NCBI GenBank assembly: GCA_025617375.2
Contig: JAMYGW020000011.1
Coordinates: 1,054,001-1,118,000 of the forward strand
DNA: 64,000 nucleotides
DNA from: Acarospora socialis
Lineage: Eukaryota > Ascomycota > Lecanoromycetes > Acarosporales > Acarosporaceae
Direction: 5' to 3'
Part shown: in pieces, positions 35,812 through 50,362 of the stretch
How the letters are laid out: every line of letters begins with the position of its first letter
Position numbering within the stretch: the stretch's first letter is position 1
Notes under the pieces: model-generated
Told to the model about the DNA's origin: nothing
What the model saw: only the letters and a program-made list of their open reading frames with translations
Databases searched by the model: none
Made by a program: the position numbers and the translations under genes

Positions 35812-38800
35812 CTTTGAACACTCTTACAATATAATGAGTATGATGTCTGACACACAGAAGAATGTCTCAACTTTGTTCTTGAAACAAGTTCAGACAAACT
35901 CACCTCTATCATTTACTTCAGATAGAACAGCAACACAATTAGTGATGTCAGTTCAGATGATACAACTATCTCTGAGTGCATCTAAGATACAGATACTCAA
36001 TATCTTTGGTGAAGAGAGAGAAAAGCTGTGAGTCTTTGTGACTAAGCTCAACCTATATATTGGGTTTAATCAATCAAAGTTTCAAATCAATCAAGAAAAG
36101 ACACTGTTTGCAACAACCTACCTCATGAATGCAGTCTTCAATTGAGTCAATCTCAAGCTGCATGAGTTCTTAGAAAAGAAGTATGAAGAATGCAACACAG
36201 ACACAAAATCTATGTTCAATGACTATGAACAGTTTAAGAAAGAACTTAGAAAAGTCTTTGAAGTGATTGATGAAGAGAGAGCAGCTGAGAAATAAGTTCA
36301 TATCTTGTGACAGAGTGAATCAGCAACAGTATACATCACAGAGTTTCAGCAGTTAGCAGCACTTACCAGATGAAATAACAAAGCACTCATCTACCAATAC
36401 TATTGTGGGTTGAGAGAGTTCATCAAAGATGAAATAGCTCAAGTAAAATGATCAGACAATCTTCAGAAAATGATTGATCTGAGTATCAACATCAATAGTT
36501 GTCAGTAAGAACAACAGATGAAACAGAAAGAATATTGAATGTCATTTATGATAGAAGATCAAGGAGAAAGCTTCTGATTGTGAATGAAGTGATACATTTT
36601 ATTGATAAGACATAGAGAAATGAACTCTATGAACCTCAATGCAATTGAGAAGCACTGTTAAAAGTCATAAAAGACTAGATAAACAGAGTCTGAATGTCAG
36701 ACAGAGTGATTCACTAAGTCTCAGATAACACTGCAAAATGAAATGTAAATATGTTACAACTGTGAAAAATCTGAACACCTTGTTCAAGAGTGCAACAGAC
36801 CTCAGATGAAAAGGAAGAATGTTGCAGCAGTAATAACTGAAACAAAGACAAAGAAATCAAGCATAGTGCATGACACTCTGAGTTGAACAGTCTGTTATGA
36901 CAATATGTGCTGAGCACATATGAGCACAAAAAACAGAGTCAGATGATACTTTCAGAAGTCATGCAAAGATGTGAAGAACAGATATAATGCAATGAGTTAA
37001 TCAATTTATGAGAAAGAATTAACTATTCTTATCAGGAAAAATGTCTCTGATGTCAAGATTGAAGAGATTGATACTTGAGAAATTCAGATAGAAAAAGACT
37101 ATAGTGATAACATCTGACAAGCACTGAATTCAGATGTGAACCAGAAAGAAATTGATGAATAAAAAGTCAATATGAAACTGAAGACAGCATATCAGCACCT
37201 CAAGAACCAACATCAGGTGTTGAAAGAAGAAAAGCTTTGATTTGAGAAGCAAGAGCTTGAGCAAGAGATGCAAGCTTGAAAACAGAAAGTGCAACACAAA
37301 AGTGTGAAAGAACAAGAGACATACAATCAGCTAGAAGAGCTGATGATAGCTGTTAAAGACAAAAGTCTCAGCAGTGACAACACAGTATTGTCAAAATTTC
37401 TTGTTTGAAAGACAAAAAGTCACAAGATAGAGATACACTTATCTGAAGAATATATCACACAGAATGAAGATAAATGAATCTTCAGCAGAGAATATATATC
37501 ATTTGAATTTCTGCAAAGAGTAAGAGTCTGTAAGAGTCAGTTGCAGATGAAGTATGATCAGTATGAACTCTGACTACACTCAGAAAGACACATTGAGCAG
37601 CATAGTCTAGAGTATGTGAATCTTATGGTTGAAAGAAAACCTAGATGGTTTCAAGAACTTTGAAGATGAGTTAAATGATCAAGTGAGTCAAAAAATGAAA
37701 AGCTTTCTCAACAAGACTAAAGAATAAGAAGCTAGTGATGTCTCAAAGACAGAATAATGATCATAGAATATGAATTAAAATCATGATCAATGAACATCAG
37801 ATCAATGCATTGGTGAATTTCAGAGTGAATGAAAATATTATGAGTCAACAAATAGTCAATATGTTAGAATTAGTGACACAGTGAGTGCACTATTCATTCA
37901 ACATACAAATGACAAACAGAGTCATCAAAAGAATTGACAAAGAGATCTGTGTGAAAGTCTCAATTCTTGAAAATCTACAAGAAATCACATTTAATGTCAT
38001 GAAATCAATCAGATATGATGTAATGCTAGAGATGTCTTGACTGTGCAAAAAGAATTCATAAATTAATTGAGTCACAAAGAAAATATGCACAGTCAAAGAC
38101 ACATACAAGATTTTCAAACAATCAGAAATGAGCTTATCAAAACATAAGTCATGAAATCACAAGATATCACTATTGAATGAAAAGCAACCTAGATGAATGT
38201 CATTATACTCAATGAGTGAGAATCAGCTCAAGAAAGTTAGAACTTATCTTGATGAAAATCTTAAGAGAGAATTCATCAAATCATCAAAGTCATCAGCAGA
38301 ATATTCAATTCTGTTTGTATCAAAGAAAGATGACAGAAAATGACTATGTGTCAATTACAGACAACTCAACAAGATAACTCATCAAGACAGTTATTCTCTA
38401 TCATTGATAGAAGAGTTGCAAGATCAATTAGACAAAGCTAAGTAATTCACAAGTCTCAACCTTAAGAACATCTATTATCAAGTTAGAATGAAAAAAGATA
38501 AAGAATGAAAGATGACATTCTGAACAAGATACAAACATTATGAATATATTATCATGTCATTTGAGTTAAAAAACATCTCAGTCATCTTTCAGAGACTGAT
38601 CAATGACATGTTGAGAGAATATCTCAATGATTTTGTGATCACATACCTCAACAACATTCTGATATATTCAGAAGATCTTGAAGAGCACTGTGAACATGTG
38701 CAAAAGATATTGACAAGACTCAATGAGAAAGTCTTGTATGTGAAAAAGTCAAAAAGCAGATTCAAAATCAAGAAAGTTGAGTTTCTAAACTATATAATTC

Positions 38801-41326
38801 AATCTGAACAGATTAAAAAGAATTCAAAGAAGACAGAAGCAGTCAGAGACTGATTAACATCAAAAAGAATCAGAAAAGTACAGGTCTTTCTAGAATTGAT
38901 GAACTATTATTGAAAGTTTGTATCAAACTATGCAAGAATTGCAGAATCACTGACACATTTGACACACAAAAGCAAAAAATAGCATTGAGATCAAGAACAG
39001 AAGAATGCATTTCACATATTAAAGAAAAGTCTTAGTGAAATGACACATCTGAGAATACTCAATTCAACATGTGAGAAGACACTGAAAACTGATGCTTCAG
39101 ATTTCATAGTAAACACATGTTTATATCAGATCAAAGAGAAACAACAGAGACTCATAGCATATCAATTTAGAAAACTATCAGAATTCAAGAAAAGATATGA
39201 GATTCATGACAAGAAACTTCTTGTGATAGTGAAAGCACTGCAAAACTGAAGACTTTATTTCACAAAGACAAGCAAGTCAATTCAGATCTACACAGATCAC
39301 AAGAATCTGAGAAACTTTGCAACAACAAAGTAACTCAATCAATGACAGATTTGTTGAGCAGAGCAGTTGACAGATTATGAATTTCAAATTCATTACAAGA
39401 AAAGTAATGAGAATAACAAAGCAGATGTCTTAAGCAGATAATCTGATCATGAAGATGTACAGACAGTACATGTCAGAATTTTAAGAAAAGACAACAGCAG
39501 AATTCTCATGAAGAACTTAGCAGCAATGTACAAGATAGAGCAAGCTTTCTTGACAGACAAAGAACTCATTAAAATGTGTCACTACAGCAGAACTGAAGAA
39601 CATCTAGAAGTTAAATGCACAAAAGATCTAGTGTGAAGAAGACACAATGTTAGTGATTTTAGAAATTGAATCATCAAGATAATTGCTGTGTATGACTCAT
39701 GCTGAAGAAATAAGATTAGTCAAGATAGACAATACAACAAAGTAACACAACTAGACACATCAGATGCATCATGAAAGTCAGTTATCATGAACTTCATTAC
39801 AAAACTATCATCATCAAAGAACTCAGCATGAAGAGTGAAATTCAACAGTATATTGATTATAGTGAACAGATTAATCAAGTACACAATGTTCATTTCATTC
39901 AAAGAGAATGTGACAGCACCTACATTGACATATATGATACTAAGAGAATTGATTAGCAATCACAGACTATCAAAAGAATTTATCACTGACAGAGACAAGC
40001 TGTTCACAAGCAAGTTTTGAAAAACACTTACAGCAGAACTTGAGATAAAACACAAGATGTCAACAGCATATCACTCACAAACAGATGAACAAAGCAAACA
40101 AATGAATCAGACAGTAGAAACATACTTGAGACACTATGTCAATAAAAGTCAAGACAACTGAATATGACTGTTGCTGATGGCACAGTTTGTGTACAACAAT
40201 GCAAGAAATGAAATCATGAAAGAAATGTCTTTCTATGTGAACTATGACTATAATTCAAAGATATGACAAGATCTCAAAGAACACAGATCACAGAGTCAAA
40301 AAGCAATTCTGAATATCACATAGATGAAGAAACTGCATCAAGATCTGACAGAATGAATCAGACAGCAGATGAGATAAACAACAGAGACAAAATCATTCAA
40401 AGAAGAAGAAAGAGTATATTTAAGAATGAACAACATACAAACAAAGAAAAGAAGCAAGAAGCTAGAGAACAAGAGCATAGAATCATTCAAGATCATATGA
40501 AATATCAAAGGGTTAAGCTATGAACTAGACTTACTCAAGAAAATGAGAATACACTTGATATTTCATGCATTCATGCTACAGCACTGCAACCAGTTCATAT
40601 CACTTCAAATCAATGAAATGTCTGTCAAACTCAATGAAGAATATGAAGTCAAGAACATTTTAGAAAAGAGAATGATTAGTGAGAAAGCTCACTATCTCAT
40701 AAAATGAAAAGATTACAATATCTCAGAAAGTATCTGAGAACTCAGAAAGAATCTCAAGAACTGTGTGAAAACACTTCAATGTTTTGAGAAAGAAAGTTGA
40801 TATTAGTTCAGAAGAATGACAACATTGAGTCAACAAGTTGTGATATTGTTTGAGAATCTTCATTCTCAGTTTCATCATTATCACTATCAAGTTCAGCAGC
40901 AAGACAGTTGACCTTCTGCAAAGCACAGTGGTTCATCTGGTTCAGTGTTTTCTGAAGACATACAACTTTTGAAGAAAGTGCAGCAAGCTCAGTGTGCTTG
41001 ACTGTCAATTTGCTGTTTGCTTTACTTATTTTCTTTTGAAGTGAAAGACAAGTTCTATTGAGAGACTTTCACAATACACTGACACATGGGTGACTGCAGC
41101 AAGTACACTTATTGCATTTTGATCAAGATTTCATTACAAAACAGTTGATGTCACAATGAGCACAATAGTCACAAGAGAATGAAACAGGCACACCACTGAT
41201 CTGAATTTTCTTTGTAATTCTTAGGTGATTGAAATTTTTAGAAAGCATTGTTGCTGACAATGAATGATGTGAATATTCTCACTTATATAGATTCTAGAGA
41301 ACTAGTGCTGAAGAAGAAAAGAATAG

Positions 41327-41676
41327 TGTTATGATCAAGTCAGAATGAACTTAAAGTGAACTGATGTGTACATGAGAGAAACATACATTTGAAGAATGTT
41401 AGACAGCAGTCATGTGACATCTTAACATGCTTGATGGTAAGCTTAACAAGCAAGCTTGATGAATTGCATGAGTGAGCTGTCTCAATGAACTCAACAGCAA
41501 GATCAGCAAGCAAGCTCACTATATAGTAGAATCATTTTTCTTATAAAAACAATCATGTTTAACTTAAGTAATCATCTAAGAGTTAAAGTTCAGAATCATT
41601 TCAGACCAGCTGTTATATCAACAAGCACAAACTCTTAGTTCTACATACTCAAGAAATCTCAGGTTAGAACATTACA
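41327..41676 (+). repeat. 3' LTR of copy C
   Basis: 350 bp, the same length as the 5' LTR, TGTTATG to ATTACA, followed by the target duplication aatag. Confidence 0.9.
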
Positions 41677-42011
41677 AATAGTAAGAATAAGAAGAACAAA
41701 AATGACAATACTGATATGAAAGACAAGTTTTTAAGAAACAAGATACATTCTTAGAAAGTTTGATCTCTGAAAACATAAAAAATTACTTAGAAGAAGAGAG
41801 TGTGAAGAAGTTAAACTTAAGTAATGTTGATGAAGAGAAAGAAAGAAGTAATTACTCAACAAAAAGAAAAGTGTACACTGCAATTAAAGATGCAGTATGA
41901 TCACTGAATGAAGTTAGTTAATAAAGAATTTGCTGAAATGTTCATCTGAGTGAAAATATTGAAGTGTTATTAAGCAGAGTATAATATTCAAAGAGAACAA
42001 AGAATCAATAT

Positions 42012-42357
42012 TGTAATATTCTCACAGAAGATTTCTCTCATATAAGAACTAAGAGTTGTGCTTGTAAATATAAAAGCTGATCTGAAATAGTTCTGATCTT
42101 TAATTCTTAGATTGTTACTTAAGTTGAACATAATTCTTTTCATAAGAAAAATGACTGTAACTATATACTGAGTCTGCTCATCAATCTTACTGTTGAGCTC
42201 ATTGAGCTGACTTATTTATGCAATCTGTTGAGCTTGCTCATCAAATTCATCATTAAGCATATTAAGATGTCACATGACTTCTGTCTTGACAGACAATCTG
42301 TTAAATGCTTTTTTTATGTATAAGTCAGTTTGTGTCTTACTTCTTCAAGTGTAATCA
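42012..42357 (-). repeat. Solo LTR of the chromovirus family
   Basis: About 346 bp on the minus strand, matching the LTRs of copies A and D in order (aagagttgtgcttgtaaat; tctgatctttaattctta; tataagaaaaatgact region; gtcacatgact) with no internal element sequence on either side. It lies inside outer-element sequence, just left of that element's integrase end. The right boundary is approximate and no clean target duplication was seen. Confidence 0.65.
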
Positions 42358-44550
42358 TAATAGATGAGAAGTTTGAAGAGAAGCTTCAAGAAATAAGTAT
42401 TGCAAATAATGTTGAGCATTGACTCACAAAAGAACTTTCTATAAAGAAAGCAATCTATACTGTGCAATTAGCAGCTATCAATGAGATTTAAGAGAGATCA
42501 GTTGATCAACACTTTCAGTATCAACAAGAATTGATTAAGAAAAGCAAGAAAGATGATTAAGCTTTCAAAAAAAAAGATTTAATTCTTCTTTAATGTCTGT
42601 CACAGAACAATCAATAGAGTTATAAGTTAGAACTGAGATGAGAAAAATCATATTGTCTCAATAAACTTGTCAAAAATGAACAATCTGAATGACTGAAGAA
42701 TCTTTATATTAAGAAAATAAAGAGAAGATATCATCTCAATAATATAAAGATGTTCATAGCAAGAACAGAACACAAAATCAAGAGAAATGATTGAAAGAAA
42801 ACAGCAATAAATAATAAAAGACTTTGCAAGATATTGACTTTGAAAAAGAAGATCAAGTTATCAAAAAAGACTGATGAGCAAAAGAAAGTCAAAAACTCTC
42901 TGATGCTTTTAAACACAACAATTTAATCTAGTGATCTAGAGTATCAGATAGTGATTAAACTGAATTACAATGAAGAGTGAACATACTGAAGAGATTGAGT
43001 TGTGAATTTTTAGAAACTATTTCAAGAAAAAAAGTAATAAACTTCAGTGAGAAGAGAGAAGAAAATGTTGATGAGAATAATTCTCAATAAATTGAAAGTA
43101 AAATGTCAAAGAAGCATCAGGTGCATCTGTCATAATTAGAATATGACTGTGAATTAAGTGAATAAAGATTGTAAACAATTTAAAAAATGAAATATAAAAG
43201 CAGAAAGCAACTATCAGTCTTTATTATGAATTTGAAACTCAGAATTCTATGAAACTAATATGAAGTTATGACAATGATGATACTTCATGTGACAGTGACA
43301 TGATCATCAATGTGAAAGATTCAAGCACAGACACACTCAATTTATAAAATCAATCTTAGAAGAAACATCTGTCATAGACACAACTCTGTCAAACTCAGAC
43401 TTTGAAAGAATGACATAATATCATCTTTATGTCACAGTAGACACAAGCACTTGTTTTAAGAAATTATAATAGTGATTCTAAGAGTAATGCTTATGACAAG
43501 TGTATCATTTTAAGTTAACAACAAGAAAACAATAGAACATCAGAAGCAAGTACATGAAATATTATGTGTTATAATTATTTGAAAACTTTCATCATCATGT
43601 TTTTTCATTCAAAAAAAACATCATCACAACAATCTCTCAGCAGCACATCATAAGTTCAGTTTGAGCTCAATCTCTTCAGTTATTTCTATTTTACATCTTA
43701 CTTGTTTCTGTCACATTGATGTGACATTAACTTAGATATAACTTATCATTATCATGCATATTGTTTGCAAATCTCATTTTCACATCATCAGCAAAGTCAA
43801 AATACAGATGCAGCATCAGAACAGAAACTCACTTTATTTATGTCAGTACAAGATATCTGTCTCAATATTTGCTCAATATATTAATTTACAATGAAAATGT
43901 GTGATCAGAAGACATCACTATGAATATTATTGAAAATATTGATATGAATGTGAACAGAGATAATGATATGACACAAAGTACAATAAACAATGATGATGTT
44001 TTAAAAAGTAAAGCAGAGAATAATGCAGCAAAAGAAAGCACAGTGAAAAAGAATCACAACAGTATAAAAGCTACAAAGAAGAACAGCAGCAAGATGAAAG
44101 ACAGCAGTAAACACAATATAACAGAAAAGTCTGCAAAAAATAATGAAGAGAAGAACAAGAATCTGATATTGAGAAAGAATGATATGAAAAATAATAAAAA
44201 CATAATGAAGATTCAGAAAAAAAAATATTATCAGAGAATAGAGATACTGATGATTGAGAAAGCAGTACTGACTACTAAGATGATGTTTAAAATTGATCTG
44301 AATGTTGAGAATTTGATCTGAAAGAGAAAAATGCAGAATTAGTCAGTGTCATTAAGCATTGATCAAGATGCTGACAATGAGAAGTTCACAACAAATAGCA
44401 TTTCAGCAAAGAAGAAAAGAACTACAACTAAGAAGTTATAGACAAAGAAGCTGCAAATGAATTGAGATATATTGAAAAATCTATGCTTGTTGAATCAAGA
44501 ATTACTTGCAATTGCTAAAAATTCAAAGCTCTATGAAAGACACACTGCAG
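42358..44550 (+). other. Outer element: integrase end and extra 3' region, first part
   Basis: 42360-42800 reads like the C-terminal end of a Gypsy integrase (F-KKDLILL followed by a YKLELRWEKSY and RYHLNN-like GPY/F pattern). Downstream the element continues for more than 1.7 kb with coding-like sequence, including a 133-codon open stretch (43920-44321) that is rich in Lys, Asn and Ser. I do not recognise a domain there. The stretch is interrupted at 44551 by copy D and resumes at 50720. Confidence 0.5.
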
Positions 44551-44555
44551 TATTA

Positions 44556-44907
44556 TGTAACATTCTAACCTGAGATTTCTCAAGTATGTAAAGCTAAGAG
44601 TTTGTGCTTATTGATATAACAGTTGATCTGAAACAGTTCTGATCTTTAATTTTTAAATTGTTATTTAAGTTAAACATGATTCTTTTCATAAGAAAAATAA
44701 CTGTAACTATATACTGAGTCTGCTTGTCAATCTCACTGCTGAGCTTATTGAGACAGTTCATTTATCTAACTCATCAAACTTACTCATCAAGCTCATCATC
44801 AAGCATGTTGAGATGTCACATGACTGCTGTCTAAATATTCTCTGAATATACACTCTTCACATGTACACATCAGTCTGTTTCAAGCTCATTCTGACTTAAT
44901 TATAACA
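44556..44907 (-). repeat. 3' LTR of copy D
   Basis: 352 bp, tgtaaca to tataaca on the plus strand, the same length as the partner LTR at 50363-50714. Confidence 0.88.
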
Positions 44908-47900
44908 TCATTCTTTTCTTCTCAGACATTAGTTCTTTAGAGTCTATATAAGTGAAAATATTCACATCATTCATCATCAACAACAATGCTTTCTAAAAAT
45001 TCAAATCATCTAAGAATTACAAAGAAAATTCAGATCAGTAATGTGTCTGTTTTATTTTTTTGTGATTATTGTGTCTGTCACAGCATCAACTGTTTTGTAA
45101 TGAAATTCTGATCAAAATGCAATAAATGTACTCATTACAGTCATTTATATGTCAATATATCATGAAAATCTCTCAATAGAACTCATCTTTTGCTTCAAAA
45201 GAAAATAAGTAAAGCAAACAACAAATTGACAGTCAAACACACTGAACTTACTGCACTTTTCTTAAAAATTATATGTTTTCAGAAAATTCTGAATCAAACA
45301 GACTGCTGTGTCTCACAGAAGATTGACTGTCTTGCTGTTAAACTTAATAATGATAATGATGAAACTGAGAATGAAGATTCTCAAACAATATTATAACTTA
45401 TTAATTCAATATTGTCATTCTTCTGAACTAATATCAACTTCTTTTTTTAAAATGTTGAAGTGTTCTTGTGCAGTTCTTGAGATTTTCTTTGAGTTTTCAG
45501 ATATTTTCTGAGATGTCATAATCTTTTTATTTTATGAGATAGTGAACTTTCTCATTAATCATTCTTCTCTTTAAAATGTTCTTGACTTTGTATTCTTCTT
45601 TGAGTTTGACAGATATTTTAATGATTTAAAGTAATATGAACTGATTGCAATGCTGTAGCATAAATGCATGAAATATTGAGTGTATTCTCATTTTCTTGAA
45701 TAAATCTAGCTCATAGCTTAATTTCTTGATGTTTTATATGATCTTAAATGATTCAATGCTTTTGTTCTTTAACTTCTTGCTTCTCTCTTTAATTCTTATA
45801 TTGTTCATTCTTAAGTATATTTTTTCTTCTTTCTTAAATGATTTTGTTTTTGTTGTTTGTTTCATCTGCTGTTTGATTTATCTTGTTAGATCTTGATGCA
45901 GTTTCTTCATCTAAACAATATTCAAAATTACTTTTTAACTTCATGATCTGTGTTCTCTGAGATCTCATCATATCTCTGAGTTATAATTATAATTCACATA
46001 GAAAGATGTTTCTTCTGTGATCTTGTTTCTTGTGTTGTTGTACACAAACTGTGTTATTAACAATAGTCATACTCAGTTGTTCTGACTCTTATTGACATAA
46101 TGTTTCAAATATGTTTTTACTGTCTGATTCATTCATTTGTTCTGCTCATTTATCTGTGAATAATATGTTGTTGACATCTTGTGTTTTATTTCAAATTCTG
46201 CTGTGAGTGTTTCTCAAAACTTGCTTATAAATAGCTTGTCTCTGTCAGTAATAAACTCTTTTAATAGCTCATGATTGTTAATTGATTTTTGCAGTATGAT
46301 ATATGTCAATACTGATGCTGTTGTGATTTCTTTGAATGAAATGAACATTGTGTACTTGATCAATCTATTCACTATAATCAATATACTGTCAAATTTCATT
46401 CTTCATGCTGAATTCTTGAATAGTGATAACTTCATAATGAAGTTCATGATAACTGACTTTCATGATGCATTTGATGCATCAAATCACATTATTTTGTCAT
46501 ATTGTCTATTTTAATTGATCTTATTTCTTTAGCATGAGTTATACACAGTGATCATCTTAATGATTCAATTCTGAAAATTGCTAATGTTGCATTTTCTTTG
46601 CACTAAATTCTCAGTGTACTTAATTTCTAAATGTTCACTGACTCTACTGTAGTGACATATCTTAATGAGTTTTTTATCTGTCAAGAAAGCTTACTTCATT
46701 TTATACATCACTGCTAAGTTCTTCATGAGAACTTCTTTGTTGTTTTTGCTTAAAATTTTGATGTGTATCATCTGTACATCTTCATGATTGAGCTGTCTAC
46801 TTAAGATATTCACTTCATTATTTTCATTATTCTTCTTGTAATAAATCTGAAATTCATAGTCTGTCAACTGCTCTGCTCAATGAATCTGTCATTGATTGAG
46901 TTGTTATGTCATTGTGAAGTTTCTCAGATTCTTATGATTTATATAGATCTGAATTGACTTGTTTATTTTTACAAGATAAAATCTTCAATTTTGCAGTGCT
47001 TTCACTATTACAAGAAGTTTCTTATCATGAATCTCATATCTTTTCTTGAGTTCTGATAATTTTCTAAATTGATATGTTATGAATTTCTGTTATTCATTCT
47101 TGATCTAATACAAACATGCTTTCATTGTGAAATCTGAAGCATCAGTTTTCAGTGTTTTCTCATATACTGAGTTGAGTATTCTCAGATGTGCTATTTCACT
47201 AAGACTTTTCTTTAATGTGTAAAACACATTCTCTTGTTCTTTATCTCAACATTATTCTTTGCTTTTGTGTGTCAAATGCATCAGTGATTTCACAATTCTT
47301 GCATAGTTTGATACAAACTTTCAATAATAGTTCATTAGTTCTAGAAAGACTTGCACTTTCTTGATTCATTTTAATGTTGATCAGTTTCTGACTGCTTTTA
47401 TTTTCTTTAAATTTTTCTTGATTTGTTCAGATCAAATCACATAGTTTAGAAACTTAACTTTTTTGATTTCAAATCTGTTTTTTGACTTTTTCACATACAA
47501 GACTTTCTCATTAAGCTTTGTCAACATCTTGTGCACATGTTCTTGATGCTTCTCAAGATCTTCTGAATATATTAGAATATCATTGAGATATGTGATTACA
47601 AAATCATTGAGATATTCTCTCAACATATTGTTGATCAATCTCTGAAAAATGACTGATGTGTTTTTCAATTCAAATAACATAATAATATACTTATAGTGTC
47701 TGTATCTTGTTCAGAATGTCATTTTTCATTTTTTATCTTCTTTCATTCTGACTTGATAGTAGATGTTCTTAAGATTTAAGCTCATGAATCACTTAATTTT
47801 GTCTAATTGATCTTGCAACTTTTCTATTAGTGATAAAAGATAATTATCTTGATGAGTTATCTCATTGAGTTGTCTGTAATCAACACATAGTTATTTCTTG

Positions 47901-50362
47901 TCATTCTTCTTTGACACAAACAGAATTAAATATTCTGCTGATGATTTTGATGATTTTATGAATTCTTTTTTAAGATTTTTGTCAAGATAAGTTCTAACTT
48001 TCTTGAGTTGATTTTTACTCATTGAGTATAATGACATTCACTTAAATTGCTTTTCATTCAATAACAGTATCTTGTAATTTCATGACTTATATTCTGATAA
48101 GCTCATTTCTGATTGTTTGAGAATCTTGTATGTGTTTTTGATTGCACATATTTCTTTTGTAACTCAATCAATTTTCAGATTTCTTTAGCACAATCAGAAC
48201 ATCTTTAGCACTGTGTTGTATTCAATTGATTTCATAACATCAAACATTATCTCTTGTGAGTTTTCAAGAATTAAGACTTTCACACAGATTTTCTCATCAA
48301 TTCTTTCAATGACTTCATTTGTCATTCATATGTTGAACAAACAGTGCACTTACTGTGTCTCTAATCTCAACATATTGACTATTTTTCAGTTTATAATATT
48401 ACTGTCTGCTTCAAAATCTATTAGTGTGTTGATTTGATGTCTGTTGATTGTAATCTTGATTTATATTCAATGATTATTGTCTTGTCTTTGAGACATCACT
48501 AACTTTTTGTTCTCTAGTCTTGTCAAGAAAACTTTTTGTTTTTTGACTCACTTAATTGTTCAGTTTGTCTTTAAAGTTCTTGAAATCATCTTGATTTTCT
48601 TTCAACTATAAGATTTGCATACTTTAAACTGTATTGCTCAATATATCTTTCTGAATGTAATCAGAATTTATATTAATCATACTTTATCTGTAACTGATTC
48701 TTAATGACTCTTACTCTTTGCAGAAATTCAGATAATATATATTCTTCACTGAAAATTCATCTGTCTTCATTCTGCATGATATATTCTTCAGATAAGTATA
48801 TTTTAATTTTGTGACTTTTAGTTTTTCACACAAGAAATTCTGATATCAGTTCTCTCATAACTGTTTGTATGTTTCTCATTAAATTATTGAATTCTTTGTA
48901 TATCTCTACTTTCTAATTTCACATTGTATTGTGTTCTGATGTCATTTCTCTCTGATTATTTAGATTTTTTTTGATCTTTGCTCAGTACTTTCTCAAGAAC
49001 TCTGTCTCAGCATCATTTAAACTTTCTTCTGCAAGTGTATTGTTATTGAAAAATATTTAAAATTCATCAATCTGAGATTCATGATCATCAATTTCTTCAA
49101 TGTTATCTTTAAGAACATTGTCTTCTTTCTCAACATCAAGAACTCTTTTCTTGATAAGAATAGTTAATTTTTTTTTGTAGATTAATTGACTCATCACATC
49201 ATATCTGTTTCTCACATCTTTGTGTAATCTTTAAGAATATTATTTGACTTCATTTTTTGTGTTCATGTGTACTCTGCACATGTCATCATAGTAGACTGTT
49301 TAATTGAGAGTGTCATACACTATGCATGTATTCTTCTTAACTGTCACTGCAACATTTTTTCTTTTTATCTGAGATCTGTTGCATTCTCAGACAAGATGTT
49401 TAGATTTCTTATAGTTGTAATACATTTACATCTTATTTTGCAGTGTTATCTAAGACTTAGTGAATCACTTTGACTAACATTCATGCTTCATTTATCTAGT
49501 CTTTTATGACTTCTGACAACACTTCTTAATCATATTGAGATTCATAAAGTCTGTTTCTCTATATTCTATTAATAAAATATATCACTTCATTCACAGTCAG
49601 AAGCTTTCTTCTTGATCTTTTATCATAAATGACATTCAATATTTTTTTTGTTTCATCTATTGTTCTCACTGACAACTATTGATATTAATACTTAGATTGA
49701 TTATTTTCTGAAGATTGTCTGATTATTTTGCTTGAGCTATTTTGTCTTTGATGAACTTTCTTAATTCACAATAATACTGATAAATAAGTGCTTTGTTATT
49801 TCATTTAATAAGTGTCATTAACTGCTGAAACTCTGTGACATATACTGTTGCTGATTCACTCTGTTGCAAGATATAAACTTATCTTTCTGCTGTTCTTTCT
49901 TTGTCAATTATTTTGAAGACTTTCTTTAATTCTTTCTTAAACTGTGCATAGTCATTGAACATAAACTCAGTGTCTGCATTACACTCTTTGTATTTCTTTT
50001 CTAGAAACTCATGCAGCTTAAAATTAACTCAATTGAAAGCTGCATTCACAAGATAGATTGTTGCAAACAGTATCTTCTCTTAATTGATTTAAAACTTTGA
50101 TTGATTGAATCTGATATATAGATCAAACTTTATCACAAAGACTCACAATTTTTCTCTTTCTTCATCAAAGATATTTGATATCTGTATCTTTGATGCACTC
50201 ACAGATAGTTGTATTATTAAGATTAACATCACTAATTGTGTTGTCATTCTATCTGAAGTAAATAATAGAGATAAGTTTGTCTGAACTTATCTTAAGAACA
50301 AAGTTGAGATGTTTTTCTGTGTGCTAAACATCATACTTGTTATATCATAAGAATGTTCAAAG

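Larger units (their letters stand above)
35462..41676 (+). mobile_element. Ty3/Gypsy chromovirus fossil, copy C (complete ends)
   Basis: 6,215 bp with two 350 bp LTRs (35462-35811 and 41327-41676) and an exact 5 bp target duplication aatag (35457-35461; 41677-41681). Order of parts on the plus strand: gag from about 35830, a CCHC zinc knuckle near 36752-36795, a Gln/Lys/Glu-rich coiled-coil-like stretch about 37130-37700, protease about 37880-38100, reverse transcriptase about 38210-38860, RNase H about 38960-39250, integrase about 39480-40270, and a C-terminal chromodomain about 40640-40800, which marks it as a chromovirus. Its sequence retains more CC/GG than copies A and D, so it is probably the youngest copy here. 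It is broken in many places. Nested in the outer element. Confidence 0.9.
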
